Below, piece after piece: positions 32,456 to 44,115 of a stretch of 64,000 bases of DNA. The notes beneath the pieces were generated by a model. The model was not told where the DNA came from. It searched no databases and was given only the letters and a program-made list of their open reading frames with translations. Position 1 is the first letter of the stretch. The number at the start of each line of letters is the position of its first letter. The DNA is from Angiostrongylus vasorum (lineage: Eukaryota; Nematoda; Chromadorea; Rhabditida; Metastrongylidae), in NCBI GenBank assembly GCA_018806985.1, contig JADANN010000461.1, positions 3,619,276 through 3,683,275 on the forward strand. Direction: 5' to 3'. The position numbers were made by a program, and so were the translations under genes.

Positions 32456-32686
32456 ATATTGGGCGGTATATAAGCCTGTTATTCTGATGGAAGGGGCAGA
32501 TTACGCTTCCATATCAAATCTGTGTGGTTGGTCTCCACGCGACATACTCAGTGGAAGACTCATAGAAAGCGGTGATTGTGCAAAGAAGCTATTCTGTGTT
32601 CAATATGACTGAAATCTTGGTTTAGCGTTTTCTCTGTTTGGTTATGGAGGTGTTTGGTTGAATAGATTGCTGTCAACTTGACCTTT

Positions 32687-32726
32687 CCAGGCTCTGAGGA
32701 AGGGGAAATCCGCCGAAACGTCAGCT
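32687..32726 (+). ncRNA. Hammerhead ribozyme-like motif, right PLE edge
   Basis: CCAGGCT, CTGAGGA, AGGGGAAATCCGCC (stem II GG/CC), GAAA, ACGT, C, AGCT. It is the near-mirror partner of 31766-31805. Confidence 0.6.
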
Positions 32727-33071
32727 TGTTCGTGAATAAAGAATACAAATATGAAGTTTCACTTTGAATCCCATGAAATTCGAGCCACGGTGTTGTGGCA
32801 GCACGACGAATCCAACACAAGCGAAGATAGCGTCCTTACTACGCCTACTCGTAAATTTGTGTACTTATTTGTAAGAGTAGGAATTCGTATTGCATGGTTT
32901 AGAACAAAATTTCCTCAAAGAAATAATGTTCCTAACGTTGATATGTAAATTTGGAACACTTGTGATATCTCTTTGAATAAATCGCGCCTAACATTCAAAT
33001 TGAAATCACATCTGACGGCATACAATTCAAAAGCCAACTTTCTATAAACCACGGCATAGTTGATATATTAC

Positions 33072-33223
33072 CATAACGATGCTGAGATATTTGCAAAACT
33101 GTGGACTGCAGGTGTCTGCGGTGGGGAATGAGCGCGTTACTACCCTTTCCCGGAGGCTAACGCGTTCACCACCACACCATGCGGGTCCTTCGTTACGCCT
33201 GTTTCTCAGCTAGTTTTATCGAT
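33072..33223. mobile_element. Foldback arm, copy J
   Basis: A single arm, GATGCTGAGATATTTGC to CTGTTTCTCAGCTAGTTTTA, with GCTAACGCGTTCACCACC. Confidence 0.75.
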
Positions 33224-34040
33224 CAGTTAATGATCACTGTATATCTAGTAATGGTGGTATCCTTCCAGACAAGTCTGGTGCCATTTTGAAGTGATGGAAC
33301 GCTCGGTGAGCCTATGGTGGTCTGTGAAATAACTGCAAGTGCAAGTACAGCTAATAGTCTTTGATCACGAAGACGTTCACCTAACGTGTAGCTAGCCATC
33401 CTAGCAGACGACAGCATTCTCGTGGAGTCCACTGTACAGTTCTTTTCGTCGACCTTTCGTCTGTTCTTCTCATTATCCGACCGGGCCAGCCACGTTTGGT
33501 GATGTGTGTTCACCAGAGTCTCGAAGATGAGATAGATTTCGAAGACCAGAGTTTCGCATTCCGGCTACATGTTATGAGTGTCAGTTAAATTCCAGAAGAC
33601 ATCGTTCAAGCGTTCTGTTTGTGGTGCGCAGGGTTCGTGAAATGGCTGAAGTATCAGCCCTCGTCTCTGCTGTAGAACAGAGTACTAGGAGGGCTGCTGA
33701 ATCGAAAGAAATTGAGCGTGGATTTTCGGGTTCTCTAGTTGGTCGGTGGCTTCTTTGAGAGGCCGAAATGCTCTCTTTTTTTCTGTTTAATTAGTCGTTT
33801 ATGTTGTTCTACATGCTCAATGTGCGCACAACGTACACGTACACGACGTAACCTCTGTAGTCATAGAACCACTCAGTTTGATCTGTTCCCCTTCGCACCA
33901 TGGTTTTTTCATGAAGTAGTTCTTCTTCCGATTTATACATAGTCCGATCTCATTTTCCGCTTCGTTTAGCTCATTGATCATCGCTGTGAATCGCTGGTAC
34001 TTCTTAAAAAGATCACGATATCGTCGGAGAAGTGAAGGTT

Positions 34041-34376
34041 TTATAGTTCCTTCCCATCTATACTTATGCTTTCCTCATCCCAGTTGACTGATTTCGTTAT
34101 CCACTGCAGTACTGCAGTAAACAGCTTTGGAAACATGGCGTCACCTTGTCGCACTCCTTTTCCTATGAGAAAGTTAAGAGCTCCATGGAAGTCCTTATTT
34201 TCGTGGTGCAGTCTCGATAACAGTTGGATAGTTCTTGCACTGAACGGATCCACTTCTTGGTTAACGGGCGCTGGTAGGATTGCTCTGTTTATATTATGAA
34301 GAAATTTTTCATAGTTGAGAAAAGTCGGGACTAGAGACGGGTGGTATTCCCAATAAACTTCGATGTTCCCAGACAC
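34041..34376 (-). pseudogene. RTE reverse transcriptase fragment
   Basis: Contains FLIGKGVRQGDAMFPKLFTA, the RT block B (family GVRQGD-ISPKLFTA), and VNWDEESISIDGKEL, the conserved segment just before the F-ADD motif. The next frame continues to FSDDIVIF after an in-frame stop. Confidence 0.8.
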
Positions 34377-35008
34377 GGCTTTGGATGTGGTCTATGCCGT
34401 AAAACCCTGACGAAATCCTGCTTGCTCAACAGAATTATCTTCATGAAGAGGTTGTAGAGTACGCTCAACAAGCATACCGGATGATAGTTGTGAAGATCTA
34501 TTGGTCACCTTTCTCGGGAAGGATGACCGTAGAAGGTGTCCTCCACTTTTTCTGAGATTTTTGCCCTTTGAAGGTAGAATACCATATAGTTTGCGAGAAC
34601 TACATGTAAGTTGTGGCTGAAAGCTCTAAGAAAGTTGGCAAAAATATTGTCGGGTCTTGAAGGGGTGCCTTTTTCCATGCTTTCTATCGTAACTCAAAGA
34701 TCAGAGGAACGAATTTCAGGTAGTTTATCTCCAGCGGAATCCTTAGGATCTCGGAAGGGGGCTATAGGCCGAGAAAGGGTTTTCTGTTATTAATTCCACG
34801 TCATGACGGGAAGTTTTGGTGTTCCCATTTTCGTTCATCGGGAATATTATAATCGCACAAGTTCTGACGACATCTTTTTCAGAATGGTTTTTTTGCGATG
34901 ATTCTAGTGATTTCTTCTGCCTGTACCGATCTATATCTTTCTGCAAAGCTCTTCTGCAAGTGACATTTATTACTAGCCGTGTTAAACGTGTAGCAGTAGG
35001 ATCAAGCT

Positions 35009-35533
35009 TCAGTTTCTTTCTCTTCTCGAGAAATCCCTTAATGATGATAGAGATGCGATCCGATTTTCTAGCTTGAGGTATTGAGGCAAATTTGGCACAA
35101 CATTTAAGACCTTCGATAAGCAGCTCATATCTTCGGTCGGGTCTTCCTTAATCCGCCAGTCACCTTTTGGTAGGATTTCGTTTAAAACATTCCCCTCATA
35201 TAGAACTAGACTTTTGCTTCCTGACCGATAATACAAATTCTTTTCCAGCTTACGGCTGAATCGAATCTTCGCGAGAAGAAGGCGGTGATGAGAACCACTG
35301 CAGAAATGTGGGACTATCGATATGTCAAGTAAGCACCATATTCTGTTCGTCAGAATATGGTCGATCTCAGTATGTGTAGTGGTGTTAGGAGAGTCCCATG
35401 TAATGCGACGACATTCTTCTTGGGAAGAAATGAATTTCCTTGGAAGAAGTGCATTGTGGAGAGGAGCCCCCGCAAGACGATTTCCATTCTCATTTCTTCT
35501 CCTAATCCAAATATTCCGATCTTTTATTCGCAT
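35009..35533 (-). pseudogene. RTE apurinic-type endonuclease C-terminal fragment
   Basis: A 174-codon frame. RRITWDSPNTTTHTEIDHIL then TNRIWCLLDISIVPHFCSGS and HHRLLLAKIRFSRKLEKN match the nematode RTE endonuclease end (EIDHIL, SDHRLL). The catalytic Asp-His pair before RLL reads S-HH instead of S-DH, so the catalytic Asp is lost. Upstream (35534-36130) the domain continues in broken frames. Confidence 0.8.
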
Positions 35534-36130
35534 TCATCGGCGCTTCTTATTCTAGCTTTGAAGTCTCCGACAACAAATTTGTAATGCGTTTTCGTATTGT
35601 GGAAAACTTCCTCCGACTGACAGTAGAACGCATCTAATTCGTACTCATCAGCTGCATCAGTCAGTTAATCGCAGTTGATCATAGTGATCTTCTTGTTACG
35701 CGTTGGTTGAAGTCGGAGGACGGTCATGCGAAGGGAAAGGATCTTTTGCGAGTCGACAAGATGGATAATGGACGACTGGACGACGAAGGCTATGCCACCG
35801 ACACTTTGTGGAGAGATCTTTTCTCCGCGGTTGACAGAGGTCCTATTATTTAGTTTACGTCAGTACTCCAGCTTTTTGTTTCTTGTAAGGCTATCACATA
35901 GAATTTGATGCGATCTGCGGCTTCCAGAAAAACGTGAAGACCAGCGTCTGATGAGTCATCTGGTATCATATCTGTGCAGAGTTGAGAACAATCTCCATGG
36001 AGTGTCATGTGAGTGTTCGTCAGATTAGGTTCCAGCGACGTTCTGCGTAACCCGAGATTTTGTCGACTCTCACCGGTCGCTTACCCCTTGATGTAGTAGA
36101 CGTTAGCACTCAGTGTACGGAGTATTGAGG

Positions 36131-36879
36131 TTGGACTATAGCTGGTTGAGCAATTTGATCTTCCCTATATTGTTGACTTAAGTTTGCAAGGACGTTTCCA
36201 GGTCTTCACCATGATTTGGATCCAAACGAAGTATCTTCTCGGCAACGATTCCTTCGTTCGGTTTTCTCACTAGTTCGTCCATGGGCGATATTAAAACCGA
36301 AAGCGAAAATGAAAGTAGGATTGACGCAGTTCATTCAAATGAACAAAATTATTGCTTCTAATCGAAAAAATTTACAAAGTACTGGCTGGACAGGAGCCCT
36401 CGAATAGTAAGGATTTAGCATGCACAAGTGATTGTGGGCTCTTGTCGAAAATAACTGTTGTCCTCGACGTAGATTTCTTGCAGGAGACAATATTTATACC
36501 ACCATAGGGACAACAATTCATGTGAATAAAAGCAACAAGTAACGTGGAGTTGTTGGAGACCTAAAGAATGGAATGTGAACCATGCAATTGCCTTGGTAGT
36601 AAATCTTTTTCCCAAGTTTCCCTTGTTAGTTTGAACTTTAATTCTTTCAGTTTAACAATGGTGCTATCTGGAAAAAGTGACAAGTCGTCAGAAGTGGAGG
36701 TTCTTTAGCTCCGAAGCACTGCAATCTTTCTAAACTCCTGAAATTGCGGTTTTCATGATTAGAATGACAGTTAAAGTTTTTAAAAAAGTGGAAGCGTTTC
36801 TTAGGCTGCTTGTGAAGCACAGGTATTCTTTTGAATAAATAACAATTCTAATAGGATCTCTTCGACTGAGGAGATGTGG
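36131..36879. other. Intergenic, nothing firm
   Basis: No repeat family from this window and no recognisable exon. Confidence 0.35.
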
Positions 36880-37720
36880 AGCTACACTGAATAATCTTCG
36901 TCATCTGCGCATCCACAAAAAGCTCTGGTAAAGATGAAGTCAAAGCGTCCTATATGGCCTTGAAGAGGCCCTACAGAGAATCCCATATCCTTCTGAAAGT
37001 CATCATTGACGACTACGACGTTAAGATTCCACCCCCAAAAAGCGTCTGAATAACGTCACATTGGACCTAAGGACTGGAATGTAACGAGAAGAGTGAGGGT
37101 CTGTCTTGTGTTTATCATGACGACTAGGACCGTCCATGGTAACTCACAATTCCTGATGCTCGGCCGTCAACGGTGGATTTAAGAGCTTTCTAATAGGGAG
37201 TGCACATTATGGTATAGATCACACCATAGTAAGCCGAAGGTTTCGCATGACTGGTATCGCTTGCCTAACCATTATTAATATTATTGGAGAAGAATGCTAC
37301 CAGCTTGTTCAACATCTTCACGCTACTGCTATGAAAATCAAGAGTTGCAAAGTTGCAAAGAGACGTCTATTTCCAGGCATACCAGAACTAATACACGAAC
37401 CTGGAACCACATGAGCAGTGGACAATCGCCACCTCACGTCCCAGCTTGAAAAACACTGCAGAAAAGCAGTAAAAAAAAATTCTTCAAGAGAGAACAGCAA
37501 CATTGACGGATAAATCTTCAAAGGTTGGGAAGGGAGGTAGGTCATCCACTTCATCGTCAGAGTTTTTTACGAGAATACTAGAAGAAAATGTGATGCATAC
37601 CGAGATCCTAGGGCTAGTAAAGCTCCTAGGCTACCTTTGCACGTGACAAAGCCAACTGAAGAGATTATTGGCGCTCACTCGAATCGTTCGACGATCAACG
37701 GGATCACGGTCGAAGGCTGA
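36880..37720 (+). pseudogene. RTE-type LINE remnant 2 (endonuclease to linker)
   Basis: Broken frames: SHILLKVIIDDYDVKI (endonuclease core, near 36980-37030), GLECNEKSEGLS (near 37070), then EECYQLVQHLHATAMKIKSC-like linker, RRLFPGIPELIHEPGTT, NRHLTSQLEKHCRKAVKKNS (37280-37490). These match successive parts of nematode RTE proteins in order and on one strand, with stops between them. Confidence 0.65.
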
Positions 37721-37888
37721 CTATAGAGATTGAGTTACAGAGGTTGCTGTATACGAGAAAGTTACTTAGATGTGTATGCAGTAGTTGTATATTGATATTC
37801 GACACCGAAGGGTTTCATGGATATGTTTTAAGTTGTTTTCTTGAGAAACATTCCACATGCTCAATTCATCTTCAGAGTGCTCCATGAC

Positions 37889-37896
37889 TATATATG

Positions 37897-37950
<54 letters not shown>

Positions 37951-37975
37951 CATATATATATATACATATTCTGAT
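37889..37975. repeat. TA-rich microsatellite
   Basis: (TA)n with ATATATACAT interruptions. Confidence 0.9.
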
Positions 37976-38037
37976 TACCAGAAACATTGTTTGACAATCG
38001 ATAACTATTTTACAATTATAATTTCCTATATACATTT

Positions 38038-38412
38038 GACACTTGAACGGCCCGTCCTCACTGGTTGTGCGGGCCTCAGCATAATCACCATTCATCGAGG
38101 GTTTGCTGGTTAAGCCATTGTGGTTCCCGGAAATCCCGAGGTCAGCCTGGCTAAAGTTTGGCCCAGGTCTTCGCCACCATGGGCAGTCGCAGCCCTTGTG
38201 GATCAGAGAGAGATTTTCCACCATGCGACTTTGATACCTGGACGGTGGCGGATCCTGGTATTGGTTTACTCTTAGCTAGGCTTCCTGATGGAAACGCCGG
38301 ACTCCTCAGCTTGGGAGACCCTGCCAAGTGATGAATCCCCCGTTGTACATCGCAATCCGACACCCATGAACACCTCCCAGCCACGATGAGGTGGTAAATC
38401 GTTGGGAGGATA
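38038..38412 (-). repeat. R3 dispersed repeat, copy 5
   Basis: Minus-strand copy, ACTTGAACGGCCCGTCCTCA to GATGAGGTGGTAAATCG. Confidence 0.8.
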
Positions 38413-38939
38413 TCCTATACAATAATCTAAAATTTATCGAAAATCTTATATTTATATAATATTTTTATTTATTTAATTTAATTTACTTTTTGTATAATAT
38501 TTCAAATTTATTCATATTTATGTAGTATTTGTAAAAAATTGAGGACTTATTTGTAATATAACTTATACCCTGACGATTTTGCATAGTATTTCGGACTTTT
38601 GTGGACACTGTTGAAGCGATTTAAGAGTGTAATTTTCCTATAGTGACTGGATCTGGTGTTAAACAGCGTGGTATGTTTTATATGGTGACTGAAATCATGA
38701 TATTTTGACAATCCATCATAATATACAACACAATGTCTCCATTTCTCCGTGTTCGATCGGCCTTTTCTAACTGGTTCACAGCGTAGATGCACTATTTATT
38801 TGGTTACAACTCAAGTGCATGTCAATCCTAAACTCGTTCGTGGTCCGTGTGGTGTTCCACTTCACCCGATTTGGCTTGATGCATCTGCAAAGATTTATAA
38901 ACGACAAGAAGTAATCGTTCGAATTATTACATCACAGAG
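38413..38939. other. AT-rich intergenic
   Basis: A strongly AT-rich stretch 38430-38560 (TTTATTTATTTAATTTAATT) with no gene; the remainder is featureless. Confidence 0.5.
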
Positions 38940-38947
38940 AAAGGCGA

Positions 38948-39232
38948 TAAAGGATAAAGGATAAAGCTCTTGGCGTTGATCAATCCCTTTAGGGATGCGC
39001 CATGCATTCGACTTCATTAAGCATCGTTGGAGGTGACTGAATGCATATCTGGCCTTTACAATGACTCGCGGTGGCCTACCGATGTATCGAGCCAGTGCTG
39101 CTATCCTCCCAAACGGGTCTGGTACCAATTTGCCGACCCCAGAAGGATGGCAGCCTTGGTGGCCCATGGGCGCGAAGATGGATTCCACGTGTGTCGCAGT
39201 GGTGCCTCCAACCACTACGCCACACGCGCCAC
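38948..39232 (-). repeat. SINE S1, copy k
   Basis: Minus strand: AAGGATAAAGGATAAAGCTC tail at the left and the head at ...CACTACGCCACACGCGCC. Full length. Confidence 0.8.
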
Positions 39233-39946
39233 AGAGAAAGGCGATAATGCTGAAATATTAATTTAATTAAAGTCTCCTAAAAAACTCGTTCGTTCTTAAA
39301 AGAATTGATGCGGAATCTTGAACTAGTTCATGGGGATTTTCCACACATTCTCATTATCGAGCCTTCGAAAACATCTCTGAGTGAATAGGGACGATAAAGT
39401 CGACATTTATGTAAGCTATGGAGAACAGGAATCATGTTTACCACAGGGGGAAAAAATTGAAGAAGTTCCTTAACAGTTTTCTATAATTTTGTTGAATGAG
39501 ATGCCTCATCTCGCGTAATTCCACGAATAGGTTTGAGTAGGTGTAGCTCTGGATCACACTTTTGATAGGTTGGTGGTTATGAACACCATAATAATGCCTC
39601 TTCTTTCTTTTTGGTCATTAAGCACCATTATATCATTGAAATTCTGTTGGACCTTTGAATCCTTGACTTTGAGCTTTACATGAATAACCTGCGTTGGCAA
39701 TGCTTTCCCTACTCCTTTTGAGCCTGCCAAGGGAACGGATCTTCTTGAGTTATCCGTGATCATATGGACGATCATATGCTAATTACAGGTGTACAGATGC
39801 ACTCTTTCATTCAATGAGTCACTAATGAGATTTATAATTATCGAGAGGCCCAAACTCTAGGTCCAGATCGGTCCATGGCGGGATGATTTGGTATACACAG
39901 AAGAGTTTACTGTATATTTTGCGCAGGTTTATTCTAAAGCTATTGG
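39233..39946. other. Intergenic, nothing firm
   Basis: Short minus-strand frame only; not supported as a gene. Confidence 0.35.
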
Positions 39947-40200
39947 GGCGCGTATAGAGCTGTAGTCACAGATCACTTGCACGATCCCTCTCCCTGGCTC
40001 ACCAAGCCTTGTAGGAGCCGTCAAATTGATACCAGACTTGCCTGGAAACATTGCAGCACTGGCTCGATACATCGGTAGGCTACCGCGAGTCATTGTAAAG
40101 GCGAAATATGCATTCAACCACCTCCAAATGATGCTTAATGAAGTCGAATGCATGGCGCATCCCTCAGGGGATTGATCAACGCCGAAAGCTCTATCATTTT
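39947..40200 (+). repeat. SINE S1, copy l, diverged head
   Basis: Head GGGGCGCGTATAGAGCTGTA has lost the A-box form; body CTTGCCTGGAAACATTGCAG and the 3' part are intact. Confidence 0.7.
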
Positions 40201-40224
40201 TGTTTATTAAGGTTCATCTGCTGA

Positions 40225-40345
40225 GGTTATGAAAGTGTTTAACTGAGTAGTTTGCATGTCAGTCAAACTTTCCAAACTCTTAAGAAGGCGAAACTGCCGA
40301 GACCTCAGCTATTGTGAAATAATAAGTGGTGTAATAACAAACTCG
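40225..40345 (+). mobile_element. PLE terminal fragment with decayed hammerhead-like motif
   Basis: AGGTTATGAAAGTGTTTAAC is the PLE flank; then CTTAAGA, AGGCGAAACTGCC, GAGACCTC, AGCT at about 40280-40311. The core is mutated. Confidence 0.4.
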
Positions 40346-40445
40346 TGTTTGCTCATTAAGAAAAAACAATGAATTATTAATCAATTTCGTGGTTAAGAGG
40401 AAGTCGATCAAGGAATTTTGACAGTTCTCGGTTCTTGTCAGGCTG

Positions 40446-40840
40446 GTGGTCCTTCACAAATCTGTTCCTCTCTCTTTCTCTCTCATAATCACTTCCATGA
40501 CACCAGCCGGAAATATGTGCGAAAATGAAATGGTTCTGCATGACCAACCAGAATTTGCCGTTCCAATCCAAATTGACTTTTATCAAAGATTCCAATTATT
40601 AACTGTTTGGCTACCCACTGTTGAACTCTTCAACGTTATTATCGTCATTGTCCTCCGATTTACTTTCTTCAGACTGTTCCGACATGTGAAACTAGATTGT
40701 TCCTCTCAGCATCATTAGGTCCTCCTTAGGATTTTAGCAGTTTTCTCTTTCCAGATAGGAAGTTATTTTACAGAATCATCATACGCATGTGTTGATATGC
40801 TTCTGGCAGTCGATAAAGCTACACAGTTGCAAGAAACTCA
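40446..40840 (+). other. Possible two-exon membrane-protein fragment
   Basis: A frame (40446-40718) includes TVWLPTVELFNVIIVIVLRF, a plausible membrane segment. After TTTCCAG at about 40755 a second frame reads IGSYFTESSYACVDMLLAVD and runs to a GTATGG donor near 40840. A clean phase-matched donor for the first part was not found. It could be the start of a chemoreceptor-type gene or chance. Confidence 0.25.
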
Positions 40841-40940
40841 TGTATGGTGTTCCCACGTTGGTACTGAAAGAATTCACCATCCCTTGGGGATAGAAAAGAG
40901 ATCTACCACGTTGCTTTCGTTATCTTGCAATTGACATAGA

Positions 40941-41223
40941 AGGATAAAGGATAAAGCTCTCGGCATTGATCAATCTCTGAGGGATGCGCCATGCATTCTT
41001 CATTAAGCATCGTTTGGAGGTGATTGAATGCACATCTGATCTTTACAATGACTCGCAGTGGCCCACCGATGTATCGAGCCAGTGCTGCTATCTTTCCAGA
41101 CAAGTCTGATACCAATTTGCCGACCCCGGAGGGATGGGATGGAAGGCTTACTGGGCCAAGGGCGCGGGGATCGATTCCACATGTGTGTTGCAGGGCGCCT
41201 CCGACCACTGCGCCACACGCGCC
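40941..41223 (-). repeat. SINE S1, copy m
   Basis: Minus strand, full length, AGGATAAAGGATAAAGCTC tail to CACTGCGCCACACGCGCCC head. Confidence 0.8.
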
Positions 41224-41444
41224 CTTTTGCAGCAGTTGCCATAAATAGGACATTTCGATATGATGAGGTTCTCCACTTAGCATGGTCGCCATCTCACCGC
41301 CCTATCGGTCCAAAGACGTCATGTTGATTGGTGAGTGAACGTAATTCTCCCTGGAATACCGAAATACTTTTCCTATTGTGCCTCTTCACCACAGATAATC
41401 ACGGAACCTTGGGTATATGAAAGAAACCCACCATTGTGCGGGTA

Positions 41445-42250
41445 ATACACTTCCAAAACGGTAGCGATTATCACGGGAGAAGTGACTCCCACGAATATTC
41501 GACTGGCCGATAGGATGAACAAGTTGAAATACGTGAGAAAGGTGCTTATGGGAAACTTTCGAACAGCCACCAATGTGTGCATAGGAACAGAGCAGAAGGA
41601 ATGCCCGAAACTGGAGGGACAATTAGCCACTTCCAATGGCTACCAGATTGTAGCTGCTCGGAACAGGTTTAGAGGAGGAACCACTCTTCCAAACGATATA
41701 TCTAGCGAGAATAAGGTCCCGTTTAACCTGCCCTTTGTCTCCAGCGAAGTAAGCACAGCTTTGAAACGTTCCCTAAAAAATTGTCGAGTTAAAGAAATCG
41801 GTAGTGACACAAGGTACTTATCGTAACCGTTTGTACAACTGTTTCTGCCCAACAAAGAATTGCATGAGTTACCCAAGCGGTAGACTCGGTGATTGCACGA
41901 GTTCGAATACGATGTACCTGATCTATTGTTAAAGTGTTAGGGGATCAATACCTTGGCAAAGACTGTAGACCACTGTGTCCGTATAAAAGAACACCTAGAC
42001 GATAAATGTAAAGCTAAACAAAATACTCCACTAGACGAGCATAGGACAGAGAGACACAAAGGCGAATATTTCAAAGTAGCAGTCATGATCCTCTCATATG
42101 ATTCTAAAACATCAACGGTAATACCGTCGAATCATTCTGGACAAATTTCGAGAATCCAAAAACGATTCGTGTGGAGGAATACCTCATTATCAGACGAGAT
42201 CTCACACAACATCTCCGACCGATATTTTAACATGAGAGTGGCTCGTTATC
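41445..42250 (+). pseudogene. PLE reverse transcriptase C-terminal plus endonuclease remnant
   Basis: LADRMNKLKYVRKVLMGNF and NKVPFNLPFVSSEVSTALKR match the PLE region after the RT (family K-PF-LPFISDEVS-A). Following two stops, HCVRIKEHLDDKCKAKQNTP, LDEHRTERHKGEYFKVAVMI match the GIY-YIG module after its catalytic start. The GIY core (VYLIS-C) is not readable. Decayed. Confidence 0.7.
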
Positions 42251-42607
42251 TATCCATGTGAACAACGTACAGTTGGTGTTGCGGCGTTGAGCTCCCAACT
42301 TTACATGAATACCAAGTCGTTGTGAATACTAGTCCTTGTAGCTGCCACGCGAGTCATTTGTGTGTAAGTCGCTGAGTCGAACGCTTGGTTACAACTTTTA
42401 TGATAATAGCAGCAATAACGACAATAACAGTAAGGCGAAGTATATGGATGAGTTAGGCGATATGAGCGAACTGGATGGACACTGGGCGAACACTGCGAAC
42501 ACTTGAAGACGAATGGCCATGGGCTGTCTGTATTACTTCTGCAGTGGGTGGAGCTTTGCCAGAGGGAACTAAAAAGCAGCGCCCCGAGAGAGATTCTAAA
42601 GGTTTTT

Positions 42608-42858
42608 TCTACTAGCACAACCTGGTAGAGCTTCATGTGAAAGGGGGCAGCTACTCGTTCGAAAACTTCTTTGGGACGGCAGATGCTGGAAAGTACATCC
42701 AGCTGACTGCTGCTGACTCAGTGCGCGAACTGTTGGACAAGGAAGAGCAGTTTATTGGAAGCGGTTATAGAATCCCTTTCCAGCCACCTGCGAGGCAACT
42801 GCATGAGATAGTGGCTAACAGGCAATTTAGAGAAGATGCGAAGACAGTTTTAAGATAG
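42608..42858 (+). CDS. Unidentified exon-like frame inside the PLE copy
   Basis: After a strong 3' splice-like TTTTTTCTACTAG the frame reads HNLVELHVKGGSYSFENFFG, TADAGKYIQLTAADSVRELL and ends EDAKTVLR then TAG. The composition is like real protein and there is no stop or shift over 83 codons. I do not recognise it. It lies within the non-PLE stretch of the element. It may be a captured host exon or a mobile-element gene of another kind. Confidence 0.35.
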
Positions 42859-43235
42859 TTACAGGTGAACAAGAAACATACATGAATATAGAAAACAGGA
42901 ACTATTTGATGAACAGTTCCTATATTGGTCTTCACGGACAATGCTCAGCGGAAGACCCATAGAAAGCGGTGAGAGTGTGAAGCTGTTTTATATCCAAGCT
43001 GTGTGATTGAAAACTCGGTATAGCGGTTTTTCTTTTGGGGTTGTAGAGGTGTTTGGCTGACCAGGTTGCGGTTGACCCCACCCTTCTAGGGTCCGAAGAA
43101 AATGAAATCTGCCGAAACGTCACCTGTTGTGAATAAATACTATATAATAATACCCTGTGTGCTTATCAAGGAAATAGGGAATCACTTAGCAATTCCCGGG
43201 TTATCAGAAAGTTTTGGGAATGACGTAATTTTAAT

Positions 43236-43782
43236 GTTAACTTCTTTATTTGATGCCTATTACGATTTTCCACGGGAGGGTATTATGTGAAACACAATCG
43301 CAGTGATGTTAAGATATTTGCAAAACTCCTCACCACAGGTGTCTGCAGTGGGGAACGAACGCTCTATTACCCTTTGCGGGGGGCTGACGTGTTCACCACC
43401 ACACCATGCGCGTCCGTCGTTTCGTATCTCTCAGCTAGTTTTTATATCTACCAGCGCCGCCGGCAATCACCCGTCAAATGGAATGATTTGGGGAGCCAAA
43501 ATAGGCAATAGGTAGCATATAAAATGTTGACATTGTGATTTCAACTGTGGCATCAGCTCAAATGGGTTCAACGCCGATTTGGGCTCCCCAGATCAATCCC
43601 GTTAAGGGGTGATTGCCGATGACACTGGTAGGTAGAAAACTAACTGAGAAACACGCCGAACGAAAGGATGGCATGGTGAGGGCTGAACGCGTTAGCCCCG
43701 GAAAGGGTAATAGCGCGTTCGTTCCCCACCGCAGACACCTACTTTGCGCAGTTTTGCAAATATCTCAGCGTCATTATGGTAA
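43236..43782. mobile_element. Foldback element, copy K, both arms
   Basis: About 547 bp. Left arm GATGTTAAGATATTTGC, ACCACAGGTGTCTGCAG; centre CACCCGTCAAATGGAATG then, on the mirrored side, CCCGTTAAGGGGTGATTG; right arm GCGTTCGTTCCCCACCGC and ATCTCAGCGTCAT. The most complete diverged copy. Confidence 0.8.
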
Positions 43783-43849
43783 GATAATTTTGTTCTGTTT
43801 TTTTTGTTTTGGATAAGATGACATAAGAAATTGTGCGGATACCTAGCAC

Positions 43850-44115
43850 TATTTTCATTCGACTGTTTCCCTCAGATCCATAATCCATGGAGGTCTTTGG
43901 ATTTGCCTGAGTGCCCTGCTGCCGTTAGAGGATTTCTGTTGGCCTTTATGAACGTCGTTGAATTGTCTGCTGGTCGAGTAGATTCTCGAAAGAATTTTTG
44001 GGTAGCCATACTATGTCGCCCCAGGGTCTAATGAGTCGGAAGAACTATCCCAGACAAATTTGGTACAAATTCCCGGAAATCCGGATGATGATACTCCTCA
44101 TTGGTCTATGGCGGT
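43850..44115 (-). repeat. R4 dispersed repeat, degenerate copy
   Basis: GAACGTCGTTGAATTGTCTG then GGTCGAGTAGATTCTC, ending in the minus-strand SINE-like CCCAGACAAATTTGGTAC. Patchy match to 13920-14180. Confidence 0.35.

Larger units (their letters stand above)
31750..32745. mobile_element. PLE copy with inverted terminal repeats and a GIY-YIG remnant inside
   Basis: The left terminal block (about 31755-32155) is the reverse complement of the right block (about 32335-32745). Shared blocks include AGTTGACAGCAATCTATTC, CGCTAAACCAAGATTTCA, CACTNAATATNTCACGTGGAGACCAACC in pieces, and AATATCACGCGTGATAATG. Each outer edge ends in a hammerhead-like motif. The middle holds the endonuclease remnant on the plus strand. 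Inverted or mixed terminal repeats are typical of Penelope-like elements. Confidence 0.7.
33560..36130 (-). mobile_element. RTE-type LINE remnant 1
   Basis: Reads leftward: endonuclease start (FYVIALQETKSWS near 35890-35930), the endonuclease end (35533-35009), linker, reverse transcriptase (34376-34041), the catalytic motif as LHFSDDIVIF near 34000, and a C-terminal FRPLKEATDQLENPKST near 33700-33770. Many stops and shifts; no functional frame. Confidence 0.8.
41385..43145 (+). mobile_element. PLE copy with 3' terminal motif, interrupted by unrelated sequence
   Basis: PLE protein remnant 41445-42250; PLE 3' untranslated type sequence (GGAAGACCCATAGAAAGCGG) from 42920; a decayed hammerhead-like motif at 43084-43125 (GTCCGAAGAAAATGAAATC, GCCGAAACGTC). 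The stretch 42290-42900 is not PLE-like and may be an insertion. Confidence 0.6.

Noticed and set aside
37841..38224. Long frames on both strands across 37.8-38.2 kb
   Set aside because: They run through the TA microsatellite and an R3 repeat; no protein-like region.
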